A stretch of 64,000 nucleotides of DNA from assembly GCA_027886175.1 (NCBI GenBank), contig JAJNNQ010000003.1, positions 23,477,501 through 23,541,500 of the forward strand, written 5' to 3'. The notes under the pieces are model-generated. The model was not told the DNA's origin. It searched no databases and saw only the letters and a program-made list of their open reading frames with translations. Below are positions 1-10,978 of the stretch, one piece after another (the stretch's first letter is position 1; every line of letters begins with the position of its first letter). This DNA is from Phylloscopus collybita. Its lineage: Eukaryota > Chordata > Aves > Passeriformes > Phylloscopidae. A program made the translations under genes and the position numbers.

Positions 1-47
1 AGCAGAGCTGTCAAGAGCGAGAAGCTGCCTTTTGCCGAGAAAGCAGC

Positions 48-60
48 GGTTCGCGGAACC
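48..60. repeat. Polymorphic palindrome GGTTC-GCG-GAACC
   Basis: It is complete only in some monomers (for example 1, 5, 11 and 15). Other monomers have GCTTCGCGGAACC or GGTTCGCGAAACC, which break one pair. The dyad is therefore not a conserved property of the array. Confidence 0.6.
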
Positions 61-85
61 ACAGCCAGCGGCGTCTTTGGTACAG

Positions 86-100
86 CCGCAGGTTGTGCGG
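86..100. repeat. Small inverted repeat CCGCA-GGTTG-TGCGG
   Basis: Five-base arms flank a loop that varies between GGTTG and GCTTG across monomers, while the arms stay the same. It precedes a well conserved stretch (phase 95-124). Confidence 0.6.
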
Positions 101-351
101 AGAAGCGAAAGAGAGCCGGGGAAGAATGTGGAAAGCTTAACTCGGTCGCTGCAAGCGGGTGCTGGCCAACAGCTTCTGGTCACCTTGTAGAAACTTTCCC
201 AGCACAGTGCAGAGTCCCCGTGGCTAGTTCCTTGAAATACCTTTCCTGGCAGCAGCCCAGAGCTGTACTTAGTGCAGCCGGTGTCAGGCAGTCTCTTCTT
301 GCCGTGTGCGTGCTTCTGTTTTGTGTTTGCAGCGTGCAGAGAAGCCCTTTC

Positions 352-374
352 GCTTGCTGCTGCTTCCAGCAAGC
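352..374. repeat. Inverted repeat, 8-bp arms, 7-bp loop (one per monomer)
   Basis: The arms GCTTGCTG (352-359) and CAGCAAGC (367-374) are perfect complements around CTGCTTC. In class B the loop is CTGCATC but the arms are unchanged. The arms looked intact in every monomer I read except the one with TTCCAGGAAGCC near 34297. A function such as DNA extrusion or protein binding is inference. Confidence 0.85.
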
Positions 375-387
375 CAAAACGCTTTTG
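375..387. repeat. Inverted repeat, 5-bp arms, directly next to the previous one
   Basis: CAAAA and TTTTG flank CGC. The element abuts the 8-bp hairpin, so 352-387 holds two adjacent dyads. It is the same in A and B monomers. The only variant I saw is CACTTTTG with AACAC in place of AACGC near 53274 and 59761, which alters the loop and not the arms. Confidence 0.8.
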
Positions 388-468
388 CAGCCACTTTCCT
401 GCCTTTTCCACACCAGGATCACTGTCTAGCTGATTTACAGTTGCCTCTGCGTAGAGCAGCTAGAGGAG

Positions 469-509
469 CAGCTCTGCCGGCTTTCCTGTGCTTCTGCATA
501 GCAGAGCTG
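469..509. repeat. Inverted repeat across the monomer border, 9-bp arms, 23-bp spacer
   Basis: CAGCTCTGC (469-477) and GCAGAGCTG (501-509) are perfect complements. Monomers with GAGCTTTCAAG lose only the last pair. The spacer also contains a small TCTGC-ATA-GCAGA dyad that shares the right arm. The whole stretch is nearly invariant between A and B. Confidence 0.85.
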
Positions 510-998
510 TCAAGAACGAGAAGCTGCGTTTTGCCGAGAAAGCAGCGCTTCGCGGAACCACAGCCAGCGGCGTCTTCGGTACAGCCGCAGGTTGTGCGGA
601 GAAGCGAAAGAGAGCCGGGGAAGAATGTGGAAAGCCGAACTCGGTCGCTGCAAGCAGGTGCTAGCGAACAGCTTCTGGTCACCTTGGAGAAACTCCCCCA
701 AGACAGTGGAGAGTCCCCGAAGCTAGTGCCTTGAAATACATGCCTCGGCAGTAGCCCAGAGCAGTACTGAGTGCAGCAGGTGTCAGACAGTCTCGTCTTG
801 CCGTGTGCGTGCTTCTGTTTTGTGTTTCCAATGTGCAGAGAAGCACTCGTGCTTGCTGCTGCATCCAGCAAGCCAAAACGCTTTTGCAGCAAATTTCCTG
901 CCTTTCCCACTACAGGATCAATTTCTAGCTGATTTACAGTTGCCTCTGCGTAGAGCAGCTAGAGGAGCAGCTCTGCCGGCTTTCCTGTGCTTCTGCAT
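500..998 (+). repeat. Reference class B monomer (monomer 2)
   Basis: It has the same length and ends as class A, but phase 186-425 carries the B bases: TTGGAGAAACTCCCCC, AAGACAGTGGAGAG, TACATGCCTCGGCAGTAGC, TTTCCAATGTGC, GCATCCAGC, GCAAATTTCC and CACTACAGGATCAATTTC. A and B differ by substitutions only. The segment running across the monomer border (about phase 452 to 499 and on to phase 9) is the same in both classes. B subtypes differ at phase 247 (TGCCTCGG or TGCCTTGG), phase 349 (CACTCGTGC, CACTTGTGC or CACTCCTGC) and around phase 163 (GCTAGCGAAC or other forms). Confidence 0.95.
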
Positions 999-2659
999 AG
1001 CAGAGCTGTCAAGAGCGAGACGCTGCCTTTTGCCGAGAAAGCAGCGGTTCGCGAAACCACAGCCAGCGGCGTCTTTGGAACAGCCGCAGGTTGTGCGGAG
1101 AAGCGAAAGAGAGCCGGGGAAGAATGTGGAAAGCCGAACTCGGTCGCTGCAAGCGGGTGCTGGCCAACAGCTTCTGGTCACCGTGTAGAAACTCTCCCAG
1201 CACAGTGCAGAGTCCCTGTGGCTAGTTCCTTGAAATACCTTTCCTGGCAGCAGCCCAGAGCTTTACTTAGTACAGCCGGTGTCAGGCAGTTTCCGCTTGC
1301 CGTGTAGGTGCTTCTGTGTTGTGTTTGCAGCGTGCAGAGAAGCCCTTTCGCTTGCTGCTGCTTCCAGCAAGCCAAAACGCTTTTGCAGCCACTTTCCTGC
1401 CTTTTCCACAGCAGGATCACTGTCTAGCTGATTTACAGTTGCCTCTGCGTAGAGCAGCTAGAGGAGCAGCTCTGCCGGCTTTCCTGTGATTCTGCATAGC
1501 AGAGCTGTCAAGAACGAGAAGCTGCCTTTTGCCGAGAAAGCAGCGCTTCGCGGCACCACAGCCAGCGGCGTCTTCGGTACAGCCGCAGGTTGTGCGGAGA
1601 AGCGAAAGAGAGCCGGGGAAGAATGTGGAAAGCCGAACTCGGTCGCTGCAAGCAGGTGCTAGCGAACAGCTTCTGGTCACCTTGGAGAAACTCCCCCAAG
1701 ACAGTGGAGAGTCCCCGAAGCTAGTGCCTTGAAATACATGCCTCGGCAGTAGCCCAGAGCAGTACTGAGTGCAGCAGGTGTCAGGCAGTCTCCTCTTGCC
1801 GTGTGCGTGCTTCTGTTTTGTGTTTCCAATGTGCAGAGAAGCACTCGTGCTTGCTGCTGCATCCAGCAAGCCAAAACGCTTTTGCAGCAACTTTCCTGCC
1901 TTTCCCAGTACAGGATCAATTTCTAGCTGATTTACAGTTGTTTCTGCGTAGAGCAGCTAGAGGAGCAGCTCTGCCGGCTTTCCTGTGCTTCTGCATAGCA
2001 GAGCTGTCAAGAGCGAGAAGCTGCCTTTTGCCGAGAAAGCAGCGGTTCGCGGAACCACAGCCAGCGGCGTCTTTGGTACAGCCGCAGGTTGTGCGGAGAA
2101 GCGAAAGAGAGCCGGGGAAGAATGTGGAAAGCTTAACTCGGTCGCTGCAAGCGGGTGCTGGCCAACAGCTTCTGGTCACCTTGTAGAAACTTTCCCAGCA
2201 CAGTGCAGAGTCCCCGTGGCTAGTTCCTTGAAATACCTTTCCTGGCAGCAGCCCAGAGCTTTACTTAGTACAGCCGGTGTCAGGCAGTTTCCGCTTGCCG
2301 TGTAGGTGCTTCTGTGTTGTGTTTGCAGCGTGCAGAGAAGCCCTTTCGCTTGCTGCTGCTTCCAGCAAGCCAAAACGCTTTTGCAGCCACTTTCCTGCCT
2401 TTTCCACAGCAGGATCACTGTCTAGCTGATTTACAGTTGCCTCTGCGTAGAGCAGCTAGAGGAGCAGCTCTGCCGGCTTTCCTGTGCTTCTGCATAGCAG
2501 AGCTTTCAAGAACGAGAAGCTGCCTTTTGCCGAGAAAGCAGCGCTTCGCGGTACCACAGCCAGCGGCGTCTTCGGTACAGCCGCAGGTTGTGCGGAGAAG
2601 CGAAAGAGAGCCGGGGAAGAATGTGGAAAGCCGAACTCGGTCGCTGCAAGCAGGTGCTA

Positions 2660-4498
2660 GCGAACAGCTTCTGGTCACCTTGGAGAAACTCCCCCAAGAC
2701 AGTGGAGAGTCCCCGAAGCTAGTGCCTTGAAATACATGCCTCGGCAGTAGCCCAGAGCAGTACTGAGTGCAGCAGGTGTCAGGCAGTCTCGTCTTGCCGT
2801 GTCCGTGCTTCTGTTTTGTGTTTCCAATGTGCAGAGAAGCACTCGTGCTTGCTGCTGCATCCAGCAAGCCAAAACGCTTTTGCAGCAAATTTCCTGCCTT
2901 TCCCACTACAGGATCAATTTCTAACTGATTTACAGTTGTTTCTGCGTAGAGCAGCTAGAGGAGCAGCTCTGCCGGCTTTCCTGTGCTTCTGCATAGCAGA
3001 GCTGTCAAGAGCGAGACGCTGCCTTTTGCCGAGAAAGCAGCGGTTCGCGAAACCATAGCCAGCGGCGTCTTTGGAACAGCCGCAGGTTGTGCGGAGAAGC
3101 GAAAGAGAGCCGGGGAAGAATGTGGAAAGCCGAACTCGGTCGCTGCAAGCGGGTGCTGGCCAACAGCTTCTGGTCACCGTGTAGAAACTCTCCCAGCACA
3201 GTGCAGAGTCCCTGTGGCTAGTTCCTTGAAATACCTTTCCTGGCAGCAGCCCAGAGCTGTACTTAGTGCAGCCGGTGTCAGGCAGTCTCCTCTTGCCGTG
3301 TGCGTGCTTCTGTTTTGTGTTTGCAGCGTGCAGAGAAGCCCTTTCGCTTGCTGCTGCTTCCAGCAAGCCAAAACGCTTTTGCAGCCACTTTCCTGCCTTT
3401 TCCACACCAGGATCACTGTCTAGCTGATTTACAGTTGCCTCTGCGTAGAGCAGCTAGAGGAGCAGCTCTGCCGGCTTTCCTGTGCTTCTGCATAGCAGAG
3501 CTGTCAACAACGAGAAGCTGCGTTTTGCCGAGAAAGCAGCGCTTCGCGGAACCACAGCCAGCGGCGTCTTTGGTACAGCCGCAGGTTGTGCGGAGAAGCG
3601 AAAGAGAGCCGGGGAAGAATGTGGAAAGCCGAACTCGGTCGCTGCAAGCAGGTGCTAGCGAACAGCTTCTGGTCACCTTGGAGAAACTCCCCCAAGACAG
3701 TGGAGAGTCCCCGAAGCTAGTGCCTTGAAATACATGCCTCGGCAGTAGCCCAGAGCAGTACTGAGTGCAGCAGGTGTCAGGCAGTCTCGTCTTGCCGTGT
3801 CCGTGCTTCTGTTTTGTGTTTCCAATGTGCAGAGAAGCACTCGTGCTTGCTGCTGCATCCAGCAAGCCAAAACGCTTTTGCAGCAAATTTCCTGCCTTTC
3901 CCACTACAGGATCAATTTCTAACTGATTTACAGTTGTTTCTGCGTAGAGCAGCTAGAGGAGCAGCTCTGCCGGCTTTCCTGTGCTTCTGCATAGCAGAGC
4001 TGTCAAGAGCGAGACGCTGCCTTTTGCCGAGAAAGCAGCGGTTCGCGAAACCATAGCCAGCGGCGTCTTTGGAACAGCCGCAGGTTGTGCGGAGAAGCGA
4101 AAGAGAGCCGGGGAAGAATGTGGAAAGCCGAACTCGGTCGCTGCAAGCGGGTGCTGGCCAACAGCTTCTGGTCACCGTGTAGAAACTCTCCCAGCACAGT
4201 GCAGAGTCCCTGTGGCTAGTTCCTTGAAATACCTTTCCTGGCAGCAGCCCAGAGCTGTACTTAGTGCAGCCGGTGTCAGGCAGTCTCCTCTTGCCGTGTG
4301 CGTGCTTCTGTTTTGTGTTTGCAGCGTGCAGAGAAGCCCTTTCGCTTGCTGCTGCTTCCAGCAAGCCAAAACGCTTTTGCAGCCACTTTCCTGCCTTTTC
4401 CACACCAGGATCACTGTCTAGCTGATTTACAGTTGCCTCTGCGTAGAGCAGCTAGAGGAGCAGCTCTGCCGGCTTTCCTGTGCTTCTGCATAGCAGAG
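2660..4498 (+). repeat. Nested dimer duplication inside 10-mer copy 1 (998-bp unit)
   Basis: About 2660-3500 recurs at about 3658-4498 with a 998-bp offset. Shared rare forms include CGTGTCCGTGC (near 2800 and 3798), TTTCTAACTGATT (near 2920 and 3918) and GAAACCATAGCC (near 3049 and 4047). Edges are approximate because the flanking bases are conserved in all monomers. Confidence 0.85.
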
Positions 4499-4990
4499 CT
4501 GTCAAGAACGAGAAGCTGCGTTTTGCCGAGAAAGCAGCGCTTCGCGGAACCACAGCCAGCGGCGTCTTCGGTACAGCCGCAGCTTGTGCGGAGAAGCGAA
4601 AGAGAGCCGGGGAAGAATGTGGAAAGCCGAACTCGGTCGCTGCAAGCAGGTGCTAGCGAACAGCTTCTGGTCACCTTGGAGAAACTCCCCCAAGACAGTG
4701 GAGAGTCCCCGAAGATAGTGCCTTGAAATACATGCCTCGGCAGTAGCTCAGAGCAGTACTGAGTGCAGCAGGTGTCAGGCAGTCTCCTCTTGCCGTGTGC
4801 GTGCTTCTGTTTTGTGTTTCCAATGTGCAGAGAAGCACTCGTGCTTGCTGCTGCATCCAGCAAGCCAAAACGCTTTTGCAGCAAATTTCCTGCCTTTCCC
4901 AGTACAGGATCAATTTCTAGCTGATTTACAGTTGCCTCTGCGTAGAGCAGCTAGAGGAGCAGCTCTGCCGGCTTTCCTGTGCTTCTGCAT

Positions 4991-7900
4991 AGCAGAGCTG
5001 TCAAGAGCGAGAAGCTGCCTTTTGCCGAGAAAGCAGCGGTTCGCGGAACCACAGCCAGCGGCGTCTTTGGTACAGCCGCAGGTTGTGCGGAGAAGCGAAA
5101 GAGAGCCGGGGAAGAATGTGGAAAGCTTAACTCGGTCGCTGCAAGCGGGTGCTGGCCAACAGCTTCTGGTCACCTTGTAGAAACTTTCCCAGCACAGTGC
5201 CGAGTCCCCGTGGCTAGTTCCTTGAAATACCTTTCCTGGCAGCAGCCCAGAGCTGTACTTAGTGCAGCCGGTGTCAGGCAGTCTCTTCTTGCCGTGTGCG
5301 TGCTTCTGTTTTGTGTTTGCAGCGTGCAGAGAAGCCCTTTCGCTTGCTGCTGCTTCCAGCAAGCCAAAACGCTTTTGCAGCCACTTTCCTGCCTTTTCCA
5401 CACCAGGATCACTGTCTAGCTGATTTACAGTTGCCTCTGCGTAGAGCAGCTAGAGGAGCAGCTCTGCCGGCTTTCCTGTGCTTCTGCATAGCAGAGCTGT
5501 CAAGAACGAGAAGCTGCGTTTTGCCGAGAAAGCAGCGCTTCGCGGAACCACAGCCAGCGGCGTCTTCGGTACAGCCGCAGCTTGTGCGGAGAAGCGAAAG
5601 AGAGCCGGGGAAGAATGTGGAAAGCCGAACTCGGTCGCTGCAAGCAGGTGCTAGCGAACAGCTTCTGGTCACCTTGGAGAAACTCCCCCAAGACAGTGGA
5701 GAGTCCCCGAAGCTAGTGCCTTGAAATACATGCCTCGGCAGTAGCCCAGAGCAGTACTGAGTGCAGCAGGTGTCAGACAGTCTCGTCTTGCCGTGTGCGT
5801 GCTTCTGTTTTGTGTTTCCAATGTGCAGAGAAGCACTCGTGCTTGCTGCTGCATCCAGCAAGCCAAAACGCTTTTGCAGCAAATTTCCTGCCTTTCCCAC
5901 TACAGGATCAATTTCTAGCTGATTTACAGTTGCCTCTGCGTAGAGCAGCTAGAGGAGCAGCTCTGCCGGCTTTCCTGTGCTTCTGCATAGCAGAGCTGTC
6001 AAGAGCGAGACGCTGCCTTTTGCCGAGAAAGCAGCGGTTCGCGAAACCACAGCCAGCGGCGTCTTTGGAACAGCCGCAGGTTGTGCGGAGAAGCGAAAGA
6101 GAGCCGGGGAAGAATGTGGAAAGCCGAACTCGGTCGCTGCAAGCGGGTGCTGGCCAACAGCTTCTGGTCACCGTGTAGAAACTCTCCCAGCACAGTGCAG
6201 AGTCCCTGTGGCTAGTTCCTTGAAATACCTTTCCTGGCAGCAGCCCAGAGCTTTACTTAGTACAGCCGGTGTCAGGCAGTTTCCGCTTGCCGTGTAGGTG
6301 CTTCTGTGTTGTGTTTGCAGCGTGCAGAGAAGCCCTTTCGCTTGCTGCTGCTTCCAGCAAGCCAAAACGCTTTTGCAGCCACTTTCCTGCCTTTTCCACA
6401 GCAGGATCACTGTCTAGCTGATTTACAGTTGCCTCTGCGTAGAGCAGCTAGAGGAGCAGCTCTGCCGGCTTTCCTGTGATTCTGCATAGCAGAGCTGTCA
6501 AGAACGAGAAGCTGCCTTTTGCCGAGAAAGCAGCGCTTCGCGGCACCACAGCCAGCGGCGTCTTCGGTACAGCCGCAGGTTGTGCGGAGAAGCGAAAGAG
6601 AGCCGGGGAAGAATGTGGAAAGCCGAACTCGGTCGCTGCAAGCAGGTGCTAGCGAACAGCTTCTGGTCACCTTGGAGAAACTCCCCCAAGACAGTGGAGA
6701 GTCCCCGAAGCTAGTGCCTTGAAATACATGCCTCGGCAGTAGCCCAGAGCAGTACTGAGTGCAGCAGGTGTCAGGCAGTCTCCTCTTGCCGTGTGCGTGC
6801 TTCTGTTTTGTGTTTCCAATGTGCAGAGAAGCACTCGTGCTTGCTGCTGCATCCAGCAAGCCAAAACGCTTTTGCAGCAACTTTCCTGCCTTTCCCAGTA
6901 CAGGATCAATTTCTAGCTGATTTACAGTTGTTTCTGCGTAGAGCAGCTAGAGGAGCAGCTCTGCCGGCTTTCCTGTGCTTCTGCATAGCAGAGCTGTCAA
7001 GAGCGAGAAGCTGCCTTTTGCCGAGAAAGCAGCGGTTCGCGGAACCACAGCCAGCGGCGTCTTTGGTACAGCCGCAGGTTGTGCGGAGAAGCGAAAGAGA
7101 GCCGGGGAAGAATGTGGAAAGCTTAACTCGGTCGCTGCAAGCGGGTGCTGGCCAACAGCTTCTGGTCACCTTGTAGAAACTTTCCCAGCACAGTGCAGAG
7201 TCCCCGTGGCTAGTTCCTTGAAATACCTTTCCTGGCAGCAGCCCAGAGCTTTACTTAGTACAGCCGGTGTCAGGCAGTTTCCGCTTGCCGTGTAGGTGCT
7301 TCTGTGTTGTGTTTGCAGCGTGCAGAGAAGCCCTTTCGCTTGCTGCTGCTTCCAGCAAGCCAAAACGCTTTTGCAGCCACTTTCCTGCCTTTTCCACAGC
7401 AGGATCACTGTCTAGCTGATTTACAGTTGCCTCTGCGTAGAGCAGCTAGAGGAGCAGCTCTGCCGGCTTTCCTGTGCTTCTGCATAGCAGAGCTTTCAAG
7501 AACGAGAAGCTGCCTTTTGCCGAGAAAGCAGCGCTTCGCGGAACCACAGCCAGCGGCGTCTTCGGTACAGCCGCAGGTTGTGCGGAGAAGCGAAAGAGAG
7601 CCGGGGAAGAATGTGGAAAGCCGAACTCGGTCGCTGCAAGCAGGTGCTAGCGAACAGCTTCTGGTCACCTTGGAGAAACTCCCCCAAGACAGTGGAGAGT
7701 CCCCGAAGCTAGTGCCTTGAAATACATGCCTCGGCAGTAGCCCAGAGCAGTACTGAGTGCAGCAGGTGTCAGGCAGTCTCGTCTTGCCGTGTCCGTGCTT
7801 CTGTTTTGTGTTTCCAATGTGCAGAGAAGCACTCGTGCTTGCTGCTGCATCCAGCAAGCCAAAACGCTTTTGCAGCAAATTTCCTGCCTTTCCCACTACA

Positions 7901-9481
7901 GGATCAATTTCTAACTGATTTACAGTTGTTTCTGCGTAGAGCAGCTAGAGGAGCAGCTCTGCCGGCTTTCCTGTGCTTCTGCATAGCAGAGCTGTCAAGA
8001 GCGAGACGCTGCCTTTTGCCGAGAAAGCAGCGGTTCGCGAAACCATAGCCAGCGGCGTCTTTGGAACAGCCGCAGGTTGTGCGGAGAAGCGAAAGAGAGC
8101 CGGGGAAGAATGTGGAAAGCCGAACTCGGTCGCTGCAAGCGGGTGCTGGCCAACAGCTTCTGGTCACCGTGTAGAAACTCTCCCAGCACAGTGCAGAGTC
8201 CCTGTGGCTAGTTCCTTGAAATACCTTTCCTGGCAGCAGCCCAGAGCTGTACTTAGTGCAGCCGGTGTCAGGCAGTCTCCTCTTGCCGTGTGCGTGCTTC
8301 TGTTTTGTGTTTGCAGCGTGCAGAGAAGCCCTTTCGCTTGCTGCTGCTTCCAGCAAGCCAAAACGCTTTTGCAGCCACTTTCCTGCCTTTTCCACACCAG
8401 GATCACTGTCTAGCTGATTTACAGTTGCCTCTGCGTAGAGCAGCTAGAGGAGCAGCTCTGCCGGCTTTCCTGTGCTTCTGCATAGCAGAGCTGTCAACAA
8501 CGAGAAGCTGCGTTTTGCCGAGAAAGCAGCGCTTCGCGGAACCACAGCCAGCGGCGTCTTTGGTACAGCCGCAGGTTGTGCGGAGAAGCGAAAGAGAGCC
8601 GGGGAAGAATGTGGAAAGCCGAACTCGGTCGCTGCAAGCAGGTGCTAGCGAACAGCTTCTGGTCACCTTGGAGAAACTCCCCCAAGACAGTGGAGAGTCC
8701 CCGAAGCTAGTGCCTTGAAATACATGCCTCGGCAGTAGCCCAGAGCAGTACTGAGTGCAGCAGGTGTCAGGCAGTCTCGTCTTGCCGTGTCCGTGCTTCT
8801 GTTTTGTGTTTCCAATGTGCAGAGAAGCACTCGTGCTTGCTGCTGCATCCAGCAAGCCAAAACGCTTTTGCAGCAAATTTCCTGCCTTTCCCACTACAGG
8901 ATCAATTTCTAACTGATTTACAGTTGTTTCTGCGTAGAGCAGCTAGAGGAGCAGCTCTGCCGGCTTTCCTGTGCTTCTGCATAGCAGAGCTGTCAAGAGC
9001 GAGACGCTGCCTTTTGCCGAGAAAGCAGCGGTTCGCGAAACCATAGCCAGCGGCGTCTTTGGAACAGCCGCAGGTTGTGCGGAGAAGCGAAAGAGAGCCG
9101 GGGAAGAATGTGGAAAGCCGAACTCGGTCGCTGCAAGCGGGTGCTGGCCAACAGCTTCTGGTCACCGTGTAGAAACTCTCCCAGCACAGTGCAGAGTCCC
9201 TGTGGCTAGTTCCTTGAAATACCTTTCCTGGCAGCAGCCCAGAGCTGTACTTAGTGCAGCCGGTGTCAGGCAGTCTCCTCTTGCCGTGTGCGTGCTTCTG
9301 TTTTGTGTTTGCAGCGTGCAGAGAAGCCCTTTCGCTTGCTGCTGCTTCCAGCAAGCCAAAACGCTTTTGCAGCCACTTTCCTGCCTTTTCCACACCAGGA
9401 TCACTGTCTAGCTGATTTACAGTTGCCTCTGCGTAGAGCAGCTAGAGGAGCAGCTCTGCCGGCTTTCCTGTGCTTCTGCAT
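4991..9481 (+). repeat. 10-monomer higher-order repeat, copy 2 (nine monomers recognisable)
   Basis: Monomers 11-19 repeat monomers 1-9. The match then fails: monomer 10 has the TAGCTCAGAGC form near 4745, while monomer 20 has TGCCTTGGCAG near 9725 and begins with the CTGTCAACAACG form of monomers 8 and 18. Copy 2 thus ends by running into an extra dimer unit. Confidence 0.85.
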
Positions 9482-9720
9482 AGCAGAGCTGTCAACAACG
9501 AGAAGCTGCGTTTTGCCGAGAAAGCAGCGCTTCGCGGAACCACAGCCAGCGGCGTCTTTGGTACAGCCGCAGGTTGTGCGGAGAAGCGAAAGAGAGCCGG
9601 GGAAGAATGTGGAAAGCCGAACTCGGTCGCTGCAAGCAGGTGCTAGCGAACAGCTTCTGGTCACCTTGGAGAAACTCCCCCAAGACAGTGGAGAGTCCCC
9701 GAAGCTAGTGCCTTGAAATA
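7650..9720 (+). repeat. Nested dimer duplication inside 10-mer copy 2, extended by part of another unit
   Basis: The same 998-bp duplication as in copy 1 is present. In addition, the CTGTCAACAACG form near 8495 recurs near 9493, so the dimer is present a little over twice. This extension is what ends the 10-mer correspondence. Confidence 0.8.
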
Positions 9721-10978
9721 CATGCCTTGGCAGTAGCCCAGAGCAGTACTGAGTGCAGCAGGTGTCAGGCAGTCTCGTCTTGCCGTGTGCGTGCTTCTGT
9801 TTTGTGTTTCCAATGTGCAGAGAAGCACTCGTGCTTGCTGCTGCATCCAGCAAGCCAAAACGCTTTTGCAGCAACTTTCCGGCCTTTCCCACTACAGGAT
9901 CAATTTCTAGCTGATTTACAGTTGTTTCTGCGTAGAGCAGCTAGAGGAGCAGCTCTGCCGGCTTTCCTGTGCTTCTGCATAGCAGAGCTGTCAAGAGCGA
10001 GAAGCTGCCTTTTGCCGAGAAAGCAGCGGTTCGTGGAACCACAGCCAGCGGCGTCTTTGGTACAGCCGCAGGTTGTGCGGAGAAGCGAAAGAGAGCCGGG
10101 GAAGAATGTGGAAAGCTTAACTCGGTCGCTGCAAGCGGGTGCTGGCCAACAGCTTCTGGTCACCTTGTAGAAACTTTCCCAGCACAGTGCAGAGTGACCG
10201 TGGCTAGTTCCTTGAAATACCTTTCCTGGCAGCAGCCCAGAGCTTTACTTAGTACAGCCGGTGTCAGGCAGTTTCCACTTGCCGTGTAGGTGCTTCTGTG
10301 TTGTGTTTGCAGCGTGCAGAGAAGCCCTTTCGCTTGCTGCTGCTTCCAGCAAGCCAAAACGCTTTTGCAGCCACTTTCCTGCCTTTTCCACAGCAGGATC
10401 ACTGTCTAGCTGATTTACAGTTGCTTCTGCGTAGAGCAGCTAGAGGAGCAGCTCTGCCGGCTTTCCTGTGCTTCTGCATAGCAGAGCTTTCAAGAACGAG
10501 AAGCTGCCTTTTGCCGAGAAAGCAGCGCTTCGCGGAACCACAGCCAGCGGCGTCTTCGGTACAGCCGCAGGTTGTGCGGAGAAGCGAAAGAGAGCCGGGG
10601 AAGAATGTGGAAAGCCGAACTCGGTCGCTGCAAGCAGGTGCTAGCGAACAGCTTCTGGTCCCCTTGGAGAAACTCCCCCAAGACAGTGGAGAGTCCCCGA
10701 AGCTAGTGCCTTGAAATACATGCCTCGGCAGTAGCCCAGAGCAGTACTGAGTGCAGCAGGTGTCAGGCAGTCTCGTCTTGCCGTGTGCGTGCTTCTGTTT
10801 TGTGTTTCCAATGTGCAGAGAAGCACTCGTGCTTGCTGCTGCATCCAGCAAGCCAAAACGCTTTTGCAGCAAATTTCCTGCTTTTCCCACTACAGGATCA
10901 ATTTCTAGCTGATTTCCAGTTGCCTCTGCGTAGAGCAGCTAGAGGAGCAGCTCTGCCGGCTTTCCTGTGCTTCTGCAT

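Larger units (their letters stand above)
1..499 (+). repeat. Reference class A monomer (monomer 1)
   Basis: This monomer serves as the phase reference for all other entries. Its diagnostic class A bases lie at phase 186-425: TTGTAGAAACT, CAGCACAGTGCAGAG, TACCTTTCCTGGCAGCAGC, TTTGCAGCGTGC and CTTTTCCACACCAGG. It also carries the AAGCTT variant at 133-138, which only 18 of the 128 monomers have. It has about 277 G or C bases and about 23 CpG by hand count. Subtypes of A differ at a few sites, for example CCTTTCGCTTGC versus CCTGGTGCTTGC near phase 347, and CACC, CAGC or CAAC before AGGATC near phase 414. Confidence 0.95.
1..4990 (+). repeat. 10-monomer higher-order repeat, copy 1 (4,990 bp)
   Basis: Monomers 1-9 match monomers 11-19 subtype by subtype at an offset of 4,990 bp. 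Examples are the GTGTTGTGTTTGC variant near 1315 and 6305, and the CTGTGATTCTGC variant near 1485 and 6475. The few differences include GTGCAGAG versus GTGCCGAG near 200 and 5200, CAGGTTGTG versus CAGCTTGTG near 590 and 5580, and GGTACCACAG versus GGAACCACAG near 2550 and 7540. Confidence 0.9.

Noticed and set aside
48..60. tRNA B-box-like GGTTCG, suggesting a SINE or tRNA origin
   Set aside because: The box is incomplete after GGTTCG, no A box lies at the proper distance upstream, and no cloverleaf can be formed from the flanks. Many monomers have GCTTCG instead.
419..910. Recurring open frame of up to 163 codons on the minus strand, and plus-strand frames of 106-147 codons
   Set aside because: They recur every 499 or 998 bp with the repeat and overlap each other in several frames. 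The monomer length is not a multiple of three, so any frame shifts at each unit. No start context, domain or codon pattern supports translation. They reflect a stop-poor, 55% G+C repeat.
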